From Neocallimastix lanati (nom. inval.) (lineage: Eukaryota > Neocallimastigomycota > Neocallimastigomycetes > Neocallimastigales > Neocallimastigaceae): a stretch of 64,000 nucleotides of DNA. The position numbers were made by a program, and so were the translations under genes. How positions within the stretch are numbered: the first letter of the stretch is position 1; each line of letters begins with the position of its first letter. A model generated the notes under the pieces. The model was given only the letters and a program-made list of their open reading frames with translations. It was not told the origin of the DNA and ran no database searches. Where the stretch lies: assembly GCA_016946835.1 (NCBI GenBank), contig JACVTC010000025.1, forward strand, positions 1-64,000, in the 5' to 3' direction. Below, one piece after another: positions 1 through 11,234 of the stretch.

Positions 1-246
1 TTTTTTATATAGCAATTACTACTATTTGGTTCCTTTAGATTTTTTTGTATAATATTAATATTTTTGTATTTTTGTAATTCTAAATAAGTTTATAATATAA
101 AAAATATTTTTATTTATTATAAATATTATTTAATATATTTTAAATATTATATTTTCCATTTATATTTAAATTTAATAAAACACATTACAATACTTACTAG
201 AAGACTCTATATTTTTTTAATAAACTATTTATACTATTTATACATA
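1..246. other. AT-rich intergenic, no gene seen
   Basis: The stretch is dominated by A and T, with no open frame of useful length and no recognisable RNA gene. It leads directly into the minisatellite that follows. Confidence 0.6.
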
Positions 247-1288
247 AATTTTGTACTTTATTGCATTAGAAGTTAAAATTAAAGAGGAAATTAATTATTT
301 AAATAAGCAATATTTTGTACTTTATTACATTAAAAGTTAAAATTAAAAGAGGAAATTAATTATTTAAATAAGGCAATATTTTGTACTTTATTACATTAAA
401 AGTTAAAATTAAAAAGAGGAAATTAATTATTTTAAATAAGCAATATTTTGTACTTTATTACATTAAAAGTTAAAAATTAAAAGAGGAATTAATTATTTAA
501 ATAAGCAATATTTTGTACTTTATTACATTAAAAGTTAAAATTAAAAGAGGAAATAATTATTTAAATAAGCAATATTTTGTACTTTATTTACATTAAAAGT
601 TTAAAATTAAAAGAGGAAATTAATTATTTAAATAAGCAATATTTTGTACTTTATTACATTAAAGTTTAAAATTAAAAAGAGGAAATTAATTATTTAAATA
701 AGCAATATTTTGTACTTTATTACATTAAAGTTAAAATTAAAAGAGGAAATTAATTATTTAAATAAGCAATATTTTGTACTTTATTACATTAAAAGTTAAA
801 ATTAAAAGAGGAAATTAATTATTTAAATAAGCAATATTTTGTACTTTATTACATTAAAAGTTAAAATTAAAAGAGGAAATTAATTATTTAAATAAGCAAT
901 ATTTTGTACTTTATTACATTAAAGTTAAAATTAAAAGAGGAAATTAATTATTTAAATAAGCAATATTTTGTACTTTATTACATTAAAAGTTAACATTTTA
1001 ACAGAGGAAATTAATTATTTAAATAAGCAATATTTTGTACTTTATTACATTAAAAGTTAAAATTAAAAGAGGAAATTAATTATTTAAATAAGCAATATTT
1101 TGTACTTTATTACATTAAAAGTTAAAATTAAAAGAGGAAATTAATTATTTAAATAAGCAATATTTTGTACTTTATTACATTAAAAGTTAAAATTAAAAGA
1201 GGAAATTAATTATTTAAATAAGCAATATTTTGTACTTTATTACATTAAAAGTTAAAATTAAAAGAGGAAATTAATTATTTAAATAAGT
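247..1288. repeat. 65-bp minisatellite, about 16 tandem copies
   Basis: About sixteen head-to-tail copies of a 65-bp unit are visible. Each contains TATTTTGTACTTTATTACAT followed by AAAAGTTAAAATTAAAAGAG and GAAATTAATTATTTAAATAAG. Copies differ mainly by one-base indels in A runs. The first copy (TTGCATTAGA) and one near 990 are the most divergent; the last four are essentially identical, which suggests recent expansion or homogenisation at the right end. No coding capacity is apparent. Confidence 0.95.
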
Positions 1289-1440
1289 ATTATTCTAAAT
1301 AATTATATAATCATAAATATAAAAAAAAAATCTATATTGTTTATTCAATCTATTTTGTATAAGCTATTTATAAATTTTTTATATTTTATTCTTTGCTTTT
1401 ATATTTATAAGTTATACTATATTATTTTTTTTTATTTTCT

Positions 1441-1728
1441 TTTTATATTTATAATTAATTTTATATTTTTTTTTTATTTTTATTTTCTTTATTTATATTT
1501 ATAATTAATTTTATATTTTTTTTTTATTTTATTTCTTTATTTATATTATAATTAATTTATATTTTTTTATTTTTATTTTTTTTATTTATATTTATAATTA
1601 ATTTTATATTTTTTTTTATTTTTATTTTCTTTATTTATATTTATAATTAATTTTATATTTTTTTTATTTTTATTTTCTTTATTTATATTTATAATTAATT
1701 TTATATATTTTTTTTTTATTTTCTTTAT
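1441..1728. repeat. T-rich ~50-bp tandem repeat, about 6 copies
   Basis: Six imperfect copies of a unit built from TTATATTTATAATTAATTTT followed by a long T run and ATTTTCTTTA. Copy length varies with the T run. The remaining sequence to about 2480 is AT-rich and includes TA microsatellites near 2141-2171 and 2231-2258. No gene is seen there. Confidence 0.75.
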
Positions 1729-2139
1729 TTACAAGTTATTTTAAATTATTTTAAATTATTTTTTTTATTTATAAATAACTTTATATAATATTCTTTTCTT
1801 ATTTTATTTTATAATTCACATAATAATATTCTTTTATTTTATTTTTTTATTTTTTATATATTTTAATCAATTTAACATTATTCTATTCTACTTTTATTTT
1901 TTTAATATTTTTTTATTTAAAAAAAATATTATACCTTATAAATATCTTTAAAACTAATTTATTAATAATTTTATATATATTTAAGGACAACTGATATTTA
2001 ATATATAATAATGGATTCCTGAAAATTATAGAATGAAAGTGTTTCATTCTTTTATTTAAATAAATAATCATGATTAATTTTATAATACTATTCATTATTT
2101 TAATATAAAATTGAGCGAGGTTCTTCTCTGTTTGTAAAG

Positions 2140-2175
<36 letters not shown>

Positions 2176-2226
2176 TTTATACTATAAAAACTTTTCTATA
2201 TTGATACAAATGGTTTTATAAATAAA

Positions 2227-2264
<38 letters not shown>

Positions 2265-2479
2265 CATAAAAGAAAGTAGTTATTAATTAAAAATCTTATT
2301 TGCTACTAACGAAATGTGATATTTTTTTTTATATTTATTAACTCATTATATTATAGCATAAAGTATAAATATTTTATTAATTTATTTTAATAAATCAAAA
2401 TTATGACTATTTTAAAATTTAATGACATTTAATATTTTAATAGTATTATTAGAATTAATTTTCTATTCATTTATTTCAT

Positions 2480-3957
2480 TTTATTAATATTCTTTTTTTT
2501 TATTTATTTAAATTTTTAATGGTTTACTTTAATATTTCGTTAAAGTATATTCTACTTATTTTATTTTAATATTGTATTTAATTATTTTTATATCATAACT
2601 AATACTTTACTTTTATATTTCATTAAAGTATTTATATTAATACTTTACTTTTAGATTTCTTTAATTTTAATTTTATGAATATTTTAATATTTTATATTAT
2701 TGTATCTTTATTAATATTTTATTTTTATAATCTATTAAAGTATTTATATTAATACTTTATTTTTATAATATCTTAAAGTATTTATATTAATACTTTACTT
2801 TTATATTTCATTAATATATTTACATTTATATTTATATTTTTATCTAGATATTTTTTATATTTTATTAAAGTATTGTATTAATGCTTGACTTTTATATTTC
2901 ATTATCATATTTTTATAAATACTTTACTTTTATATTTCCTCAAAATATTATTATTAATATTTTATTTTAATAAATATAAAAAAAAAGTAAAAATAAAAAT
3001 ATATAAATAATAATACAAAATACTAAAGGATTAATAAAATTGTTTTAATAAAATATAAAAAAGTATTTATAAAAATTTAAAACCAATTAATAAAAATATA
3101 AAAATAATTTTATTAATATTTTATTTTCATATTTTATTAAAGTATGATTATTAATATTTTTTTTTATATTTTATTATAATATTTTTATAATACTTTATTT
3201 TAAACATCATAAAAGTATTTTTTAAATATTTTTATATTTCATGAAAGTATTTTTATAAATACTAGTATTTTAAAATTTTATTTAAATATATTTATATCTT
3301 GCTTAATATTTTATTTTTATGCTTAATTAAAATATTTATTATAATATTTTATTTTGATATTATATTTAATTATTTTTATTTATTCGTCAATATTTTTTTA
3401 TATTTTATTAATATATTTTTATTACTATTTAATTTTTTTATTTCTTTAATGGTTTTTATAAGATCTTTCCTTTTATATTTTATTAAAAAGTTTTTTTAAT
3501 AACTTTATTAATTTATTTAATTGTTTTTTAGAGTTATTTTTTATCAATCTTTTTTTTTTATATTTTATTAAAGTATTTTTTATCTGTACTATACTTTAAC
3601 GGTTTATTTAATTATTTTTATATATCTTTTAATACTTTTTTTTTATTATCTTAATGTACTTCATTAAATACTTTTTAACTGTATATATTAAAATACTTTA
3701 ATAAATACTTTCTAACTGTATTATATTAAAATACTTTAATGAATACTTTTTATCTATATTTTATTAAATTATTTTTATAAATACTCTTATATTTTATTTA
3801 ATTATTTTTATAAATACTCATATATTTTATTTAATTATTTTTATATTTTTATCATTATTGTTTTATTTTATTACATTATTTATATTATTCCTTTATTCTA
3901 TATTTTATAAAGTGGTTTTATTATTTATTTTTTTTTAAATTTTATTTAAATATTGTT
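2480..3957. repeat. Degenerate AT-rich repeat block (ATTAAAGTATTT family)
   Basis: The block is a patchwork of diverged copies built around ACTTTACTTTTATATTTCAT and TTAAAGTATTTTTATTAATA. The spacing is irregular, commonly a few tens of bases, and no copy is intact. The same family fills 25480..27560, so this is a dispersed repeat class. Short open frames inside it are Phe/Ile/Leu-only and are composition artefacts. Confidence 0.65.
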
Positions 3958-4059
3958 TTTTTTTTTTTTTTTATAGACTGAAGACTTTGGTCTTCCCCAT
4001 ATAGTAATATGGGTGTATAATTAACTGCCATACCAGTACGGCGTCGGCGCTCTCAATTA
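3958..4059 (-). mobile_element. 5'-truncated non-LTR retroelement copy (3' end only)
   Basis: Read on the minus strand this ~100-bp, locally GC-richer segment matches the last ~100 bp of the element at 23695..24040 (shared TATGGCAGTTAAT and ATACACCCATATTA) and ends in a poly-A tail, seen as the T run at 3958-3972. The last bases before the tail form a hairpin with arms GAAGAC/GTCTTC. A 10-bp direct repeat AAATATTGTT lies at 3948-3957 and 4060-4069 and fits a target-site duplication. Truncation at the 5' end plus tail plus duplication is the signature of target-primed reverse transcription. Confidence 0.8.
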
Positions 4060-4069
4060 AAATATTGTT

Positions 4070-4890
4070 AAATATATTTAATTATTATAATATTAGAAAT
4101 ACTTTAATAAATTGTTAAAAAGTTAAGTAATTTTAATAAAATTTTACTTTTTTTTTTTCCTTTGAGTATATTTATGAAAACTTTATTTTTTATTTTATTA
4201 AAGTACTTTTATGAAAACTTTTTTTTCAATATATTATTTAAATATTTTTAATAATATTCTATTTTTATATTTAATTAAAATATTTAATTTATAATTTAAT
4301 ATATTATTTAAATTTTTTATTTCTTTATTTGCTTTTTTTTTTTTTATTTTTCTCTTAAAGTATCTCTATTAACAATTTTTATGTTTCACTAAACTATTTT
4401 TATTAACCCCTTTGCTTTTTGTATAAATATTTTATGTTATTATTAAAACTTTACTTTTATAATTTTATTAAATTATGTATAAGTACTTTTATTATTATTT
4501 TAATTTTATATTATATTAATAATTTTATAATTTATTAATATATTTTTAGGAATCTCTAATTTATTGAACGATTTGATATGTATTTTTATACCAACCATTA
4601 TAACTTGAATAGTACTCATTTATGGAAATAGCAGAATTTTAATTTTTATTAGTTTAATTTTCTTTCTAGAAATCCAGCTATATGTTTTCTTCACATAATA
4701 ATTGTTTTGGTAGCTTCATATGAGTACTAAAAGAATATCTTGAGCAGTGATAACTTTGAATCCACAAATAGATAAGAATCTTACCATAAGTTTAAATTTT
4801 CAAATTTTAATGCATTACCACTATGGACTTGCATTCTTTATGGAATAATTGTTTATGCTTTAAGTGGAAATTAGAATAGAAATATCAATT
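4070..4890. other. Intergenic, weakly coding-like, unidentified
   Basis: 4070-4560 is more of the degenerate AT repeat. 4560-4890 is less AT-biased and may continue the LINE remnant to its right, but I could not match its translation to a family. Confidence 0.4.
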
Positions 4891-4894
4891 TTAT

Positions 4895-5288
4895 TTATAA
4901 ATCATTTAACAAATTGAATAAACAGAATAGAATACGATTAAGTAACAAATTTTCAAAGTTTAAAAAGTTCAATTTATCATTAGTAATGATAAAATGTAAT
5001 TCATCTATATACATTGTTTGAAGATCCTTGTATAAAAATATTATTTTATTATATCTAACATTATAAATTTGACAAAGAAATAGTTTCATTTATTTAATTA
5101 AAACAATTAAAATATTATCTTCATTAAATAAATCTTAAAATCTTTATTTTCGTTTTCCTTTTCAATATAGTTTTAATTTTATTACTGCTGTCTAAAATAT
5201 CATTGATATATAAATTAAATAAAATAAGAGTAAGAGGATACTTTTGATAAACTCTACAGTGAATAGCAAACTTTTTTGAAGCAATTCC
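4895..5288 (-). pseudogene. LINE reverse transcriptase remnant
   Basis: A minus-strand open stretch at about 5124-5288 translates to a segment containing VYQKYPLT and then LFNLYINDIL. This fits the GVxQGxPLSPxLFNLYINDxL motif of non-LTR (LINE) reverse transcriptases, with the glycines replaced. The next open frame (4895-5089) contains MYIDELHFI at the place where a YADD-type catalytic motif would fall, with the second Asp changed. Frames are interrupted and neither end is recognisable, so this is a dead fragment. Family assignment is from the motif; that it comes from the same LINE family as the 3' ends at 3958 and 23695 is only inference. Confidence 0.65.
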
Positions 5289-5490
5289 GAAATAAATATA
5301 TATGTATATATATAAGCTCTGGAAAATAAATATAAATTAGAAAAGAAATTAACCCTTTTATCACAAATACATAAATAAAAAATTTTATTACTAAAATATG
5401 AAAAATAAATATTGAAAAATAAGCCTTTTTAAAGTATAAAAACGCTATCGTTATGTACTTAATTTTATTACTTAATTTTTTTTTTAATAC

Positions 5491-5680
5491 AGATTTAAGT
5501 TTGAAATATAAATAAAATAAACAACGAAATGTAAGTTTAAAATATAAATAAAATAAACAACGAAATGTAAGTATGAAATATAAGTAAAATAAACAACTTA
5601 AATGTGGATATGAAATATAAATAAAATAAACAACTTAAATGTGGATATGAAATATAAATAAAAATAAATAAATAAATGTA
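5491..5680. repeat. 36-37-bp tandem repeat, 5 copies
   Basis: Five head-to-tail copies of a unit containing GAAATATAAATAAAATAAAC. The first two end AACGAAAT and the later ones AACTTAAAT, so there are two sub-variants. The last copy degrades into an AAATA microsatellite. Confidence 0.85.
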
Positions 5681-5715
5681 AATGTAATATATAGATAATA
5701 TTAATAAAGAAATAC

Positions 5716-5717
<2 letters not shown>

Positions 5718-5776
<59 letters not shown>
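5718..5776. repeat. Uninterrupted poly-A tract of about 59 bases
   Basis: A run of 59 A on the plus strand. It lies about 380 bp beyond the stop codon of the minus-strand ankyrin-like gene. No retroelement 3' end is recognisable next to it. An apparent poly-Phe open frame across it is an artefact. Confidence 0.9.
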
Positions 5777-5785
<9 letters not shown>

Positions 5786-6153
5786 TTAATTTAATAATAT
5801 AATTTAATAAAATATCCATATAATGTAAACTTTATATATATATATAAAGTTAAAGATTAAATATATAATGAAAATATATATAAATAAAGAATTGTATATA
5901 AGATATACTTATAAAAAATGAAATCCTAGTTAAATAAATATTATATATATAACTAGTAGAAAATATAATTTTAAAATGAGATTTAAATAAATTTTATATA
6001 ATAGATATTAAATAGAAATAATAATAATATATAATAATATAATACAATTGATATCTATATTAATTATTATATCTATATTAATTATTAAATAAAAATAAAA
6101 TAAAATAAAATGCAATTAATTATTTAATTAATTTATTTTCTTTTAAATTCAAA

Positions 6154-9100
6154 CTATTTAATTTTTTTTTTTGCTTGTTTTTTTTTCTTTCTTAATCTTC
6201 TTTTTTTTCTTCTTAACTCTTTGTTTTTTCTATTTTTAAGAACAAATTCTTGTCTTTTCCTTTTTAAGTATAAAAATAATTTAGAATTATTTAAATTTCT
6301 TGCGAATTTCCAAAGAGTAAGTTTTTCAATCTTTTGTTCAGGATTAAAATTATTTTCAAACAAAATTTTTAATATATCTAGTCGATTAAAAGTAATAGTA
6401 TATTCTAAAAATTTTTCCATAAATTCTTTTTCCTTACAATTTACAAAATATTTTAATAAAGAAATTTTTCCTGTATTATCTAATCGCCTAAATAATTTTT
6501 TAAATTCATTTTCGTTTTCAATATTCATTTTAGCTTCTAAATTTATAAAATATTTAATAATATCCTCGTTAGAATCATTTTTAGTTAAGGAATAATGCAA
6601 TATAGAATATTTTCTACTATAAACAATTTTATCTTCTATATTACATTTTCTGTCAGCCAATAATTTGACCATATTTAAATCATTAGAATCCACAGCAAGT
6701 TTTATTGGACATTCTCCAAGTGAATTAAACCAATTAATATTACCTTTAAATTTATCTAATAGTAATTCAAGTATCTTAATATTTTTTACTTTAATAGCTT
6801 TAACTATTGCAGACTTTAATGCTTTATAAAAATTATGATAATTTCTTCTAAATGTTTTTCTTAAAAGCAATTCTACAAAATTATATAGATTATATTCTAT
6901 TGCAAATTCCAATGAATTTTTAAAGATATCTTTAAAAGGGTTATCTACTTTTAAATTAGTTTTTTTTAATAAAAAGGAAGCCAACGTACATGCATTATCT
7001 TCCGATTTCATATTCATTAAATTAACTAAAGGATTTCTATAAATTTTAATCTTATTAATTTCAATATATGAACATAAATCATTAATTACATCTATTTTAT
7101 CATATAAAGAAAAGTGATCATTTAATACGATGCTTTTAAATAATCCGGTATTATCTTCTTCATGATTAACAGTTTCAAGTATTTTCTGTCCTCGATGAAT
7201 TATATCATGAAAAATATCTTTTAATCCTAAAAAAATAGAGACATGGATAATTGTTTGATGTTTAAAAATAGAAGTACTTATCATATTGTTGCTTCCAATT
7301 TTTATTATATATTTAATTGCTTCCCTATCTTCTTTAAGTAGGGCATAATATATAATTGTATAATCATAATTATCTTCTCTGTTAACATTATCAGAGTCAA
7401 TAAATTTTTTAATATCGAAATCCTTTTTAAATAAATAGTCACTTACAAGTGGTGTAAATTTATTTTCTATATATTTTAAAGTCCTATTTTTAATTATTTT
7501 ATCATATTTATATTTTTTAGCTTTCTCATTATAACTTTCTTCAGATGCTTCTCGATTTCTTTTCCTTTGATGTATCACTATCCTATCATTTTTGTAATTA
7601 TGTCTTTTAATATTATTTTTATTTAGAAGATCGATGGATTCCTTTTCATATTTATTATTTAATATGTACTTTTTATTTGTAAAAATGTTTTTATTATGCT
7701 TTCTATAATTCGGTTCTTCCTTTTGAATATAGTTATTATATTTATTTCTGTCCTTTCTTTTTTCCAGTTTTTTCATATTAAAAGTTTTTTCTTTTTCTCT
7801 TTCTTCTCTTTTATTTTCTTTAATTAAAAAATCAAAAATAACTTTATTAATTAAATGTAAATTCTTTTCCATTGACTCTTCTAATATCGTATTTTTATTA
7901 TTTATTTTAATATTAAGGTCTGCCCCGTATTCTAAAAGAGTTTTAAAGATTGCAATTTCTTTTTCTTTATAATTATAATAATTCAAATCATTATATATTT
8001 TTTTATAAACACCATTATTATTACCACTTATACAGTTATTAAATGCTATTTCCAATGGATATTCATTTCCTATTTTATTGTTTATTTCTATATTTTTTAA
8101 TTTATCATTTTTTAATAATTTTTTTAAAAGATCTATGTCTTTATTTTTAATACTTTTAATAAACAATGCATTTAAATTTTCTCTGGTTCCTTCATTAAAT
8201 ATGTTTAAGGAAACTTCCTTACTAAAATATTTATATTTATTATTTTTCGATTCATCATTTAATGATATATTACCATGGCATGTATTGGTTTTTGTTTTTT
8301 TTATTTTATTTGATATATCATTAAAATCATTACTTTGCTTTATGCCATTTAAATTAGTGTTAAAATCACTTATTTTGGTTAGATTATTATCATAATTATT
8401 ATTGCTATTATTATTACTCTTAGTATTGCTATTAGTATTAATATTCTTAATATTATCAATACTATTATTATTATAATTATTATTATTATTATTATTATTT
8501 CCATCACTTTCATTTAAATGAATATTTTTATAATGGAAACAAAATCTTTTGTTTAATTTATTTTCATTATTCCTTTTTTTATTATTATGGAGTTCATTTA
8601 AATAAGGATCCCTATACTTAAAACAGAACGTACTGTTTATTTTATTTTCATTATTACTTTTTATATTTTTAAAGGAATCATTTATACAATTGGAATTATT
8701 CATTGAATTATTTTTATTAGTTAATTCATATTCTTTTATACTATTTTCATCAGTTAAATCAATTATACATTTATCTTCTTTAGTTAAATCTATTATATTA
8801 TCACTTTCATTAGATAAATTTATTGTCTTAGTGTTTTCAGTAGTTAAATCTTTTGTATTATTATCTTCATTAGTTAAGTCAATTATTATTCTATTTTCAT
8901 TTTTTAATTCAATTTTTAAATCAGTAGATTTGTATGAAAAAATTACCTTTTCTCTATTTTCAATATCTGTTTTACTCAATATATTTATTGTTTTATTATT
9001 ATTCTTTTTATTTAATATATTATTATCTATAGTATTATCATATATTTCAAAATTATGTTGAATAGTATTATTAATATTATTATTATAAGTATTATTATTA

Positions 9101-9157
9101 TTATAATTAATACTATTATTATTATTGGAATTAATATTATTATTATTGCTATTATAA

Positions 9158-9192
<35 letters not shown>

Positions 9193-11115
9193 ATACAATT
9201 GTTTATTACTACTTATTTCGGTATTTATTTTATTAATATTTAGCGAATTATCTTTTACTTTTAAATTATTAAATTTATTTACAACATTTGTCTTACCCTT
9301 TTTATTGATATATAGACTTAAATTTTTATTTTCATTTTTATTTTTATTTATTTTCATAATTCCTGTAATAATTTTAAAGTAATTTTCATTTATTTTATTT
9401 TTTTCATACAAATTCATAATCGTGCATTCTATACTTACTAAATAATTATTTTGATCAAAATTTATTAAGTTGGCTAGAATACCTTGAATAATTTTTTTTC
9501 CGATTATATTGTTACCTAAAGCATTAATGATTATTTCATCAAAATTAAATTGACCTAAATTAATTTCTTTTGAATGAAAAATCAAAACCCAAAAATTTTG
9601 AAATACATCGTAAGTTATATCTGGATTTTTGATTAATTCTAATAAAATTTTCCCAAAATCGATATTTTTTATTATTTCTTTTGGTAAATACTTTTTCATA
9701 GAAATTATAATTTTATTTATTAAATAGATTTTCTTATTTTCAATACATACTTTTATTATGTTTTCGAAATCAATATTTGAATTGAAAGTTCTATTTTCAA
9801 ATAAAATATTTAATATCCGATAAAAACTTTTTAAATTTTGGTTTTTTTCATCTTTATAAAAATATTTTATTAAATTTATTATGATATCATTAACCTTATC
9901 TTCCGAGAGAACCACGTTTTCAAAGAAAAGCAAGGATTTCATTATTTCCTCTATCCCTAATAAATTACTTATTTTAATATATTTAATTATTATTTCATAA
10001 AATTTTATTTTAGAAATTAGGATTTTGTTTTCTTTTATGATGTTCATTATTATTGTAATTAAAAAATATTTATTTGAATATTTTAGTAGTCTCAGATTTT
10101 TTTCAAATATTTCATAGTGATTAAAATCAGAATCAATTTCTAAAAATTCTTTAAATATATTTAATTTTTTATCTAATTTTAAATTATATCTATTATCTGT
10201 TATAATTGCTTCATAGATTGAAGGTCGATTTATTTTAATTAATATAGCTTGATTTTTATTTATTTCATAAGATAATAAAAATTTTAACATCTCATAATTA
10301 ACAGTCTTATTATACTTTAATTTGTTTTTTATTATGGTATTTTTATCTAAGTTTTCAATAACTTTTTCATATGAATCTGGTGATATTTCAAAATAAATTG
10401 GTATTTGATCTGAATATGTCAATATTTTTTCATCCGATAGAGGAGTTCTTTTTTTATATGCCATTAATAAATCAATTAAACACTTATGACTAGTATATTT
10501 ATTGAAATTATTTATTGAGTAGCATTGAAAGATATTTTTTAATATATTGAATTTTTTCTTTTCTACAAAGTTAGGAATTAATTTAAAAATAGAGTATTTA
10601 ACATTTAGACACATTTCAATAATAAATGATTTTTCATTTTTGTCATTTTCAATTTTATTTAACTTATTAAAAATAAAATTTATTATTCTACCATTTACTT
10701 TTTTTTCCAAATAATATTCATTTATATATTCAAATATATTTAAATTTTTACTATTAATATAATAGATTTTTGCTTTTAAAGAAATTAAATAATCGGCAAT
10801 ATTCAATTTATCTCTTACAATGGCTGAAAATAATGGTGTTTTTGGAATGTCCTTAATGACTATGGTATAATTAATATTTTTATACTCGAATTCATCATAA
10901 ATAAATTTTATTAATGAATATGTTGATTCGTTTTCATATTTAATATTTTCAATTGTAAAAGTTAATATATCGAATTTTTCATTATTTATTTCTGATAAAA
11001 TAAAATCATTATCTATCAAATAACTTTTGAAATCTTCAAAATTTGATTTATCATTGAATAAATATTTAGTAATTTTATTTCTTAATAATTTTCTCTTTTT
11101 TACAATATTGGACAT
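6154..11115 (-). CDS. Large ankyrin-like protein with poly-Asn tracts and SIM-like cassette
   Basis: Single uninterrupted frame of 1653 residues. The N-terminal ~600 residues and the region after ~1220 are helical with weak ankyrin-type units such as TPLFSAIVRDKLNIADYLIS and ECPIKLAVDSNDLNMVKLLA. Residues ~640-700 and ~865-905 are Asn-rich. About residues 740-795 form a tandem cassette of 10-residue units (D/N)L(T/S)xE(D/N); three of them read IIDLT followed by acidic residues, as in SUMO-interacting motifs. A second internal duplication repeats FCFKY/FCFHY segments (~815-860). Residues ~1090-1210 are charged (KEREREK type) and the last ~35 are almost purely Lys/Arg, a plausible nuclear localisation signal. 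Ankyrin repeats mediate protein binding; the real function is unknown. A nuclear, SUMO-linked scaffold is inference. The start is the first Met of the frame. Confidence 0.85.
8745..8900 (-). repeat. In-gene 30-bp repeat encoding SIM-like units
   Basis: Within the ankyrin-like gene, about five to six imperfect 30-bp units encode (D/N)LTxE(D/N)xxxx. The IIDLT cores are the most regular. The surrounding coding sequence does not show this periodicity, so the cassette was probably built by tandem duplication. Confidence 0.75.
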
Positions 11116-11234
11116 TTTAATATTTCGTTTTTATTTAAATTATTTCCTTATAGTATTTAGTATTTTTTTTAAATAACTATTGATAGTATCTATATTTAAA
11201 TTAATGTAAAATTTTATATATTTATTAATATATT
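11116..11234. promoter_or_regulatory. Upstream flank of the ankyrin-like gene
   Basis: About 120 bp of AT-only sequence separates the start codon from the satellite array. No specific promoter element can be singled out in this composition. Confidence 0.3.

Noticed and set aside
247-1288. CRISPR-like regular repeats
   Set aside because: Copies are contiguous with no unique spacers, and the genome is clearly eukaryotic.
3299-3499. Hydrophobic 66-residue frame
   Set aside because: Lies in degenerate AT repeat; Phe/Ile/Leu content follows base composition.
5598-5819. 73-residue frame with a poly-Phe run
   Set aside because: Pure translation of the poly-A tract; no conserved or coding-like sequence.
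9055-9243. Ile-rich plus-strand frame inside the ankyrin-like gene
   Set aside because: Antisense of the poly-Asn codons.
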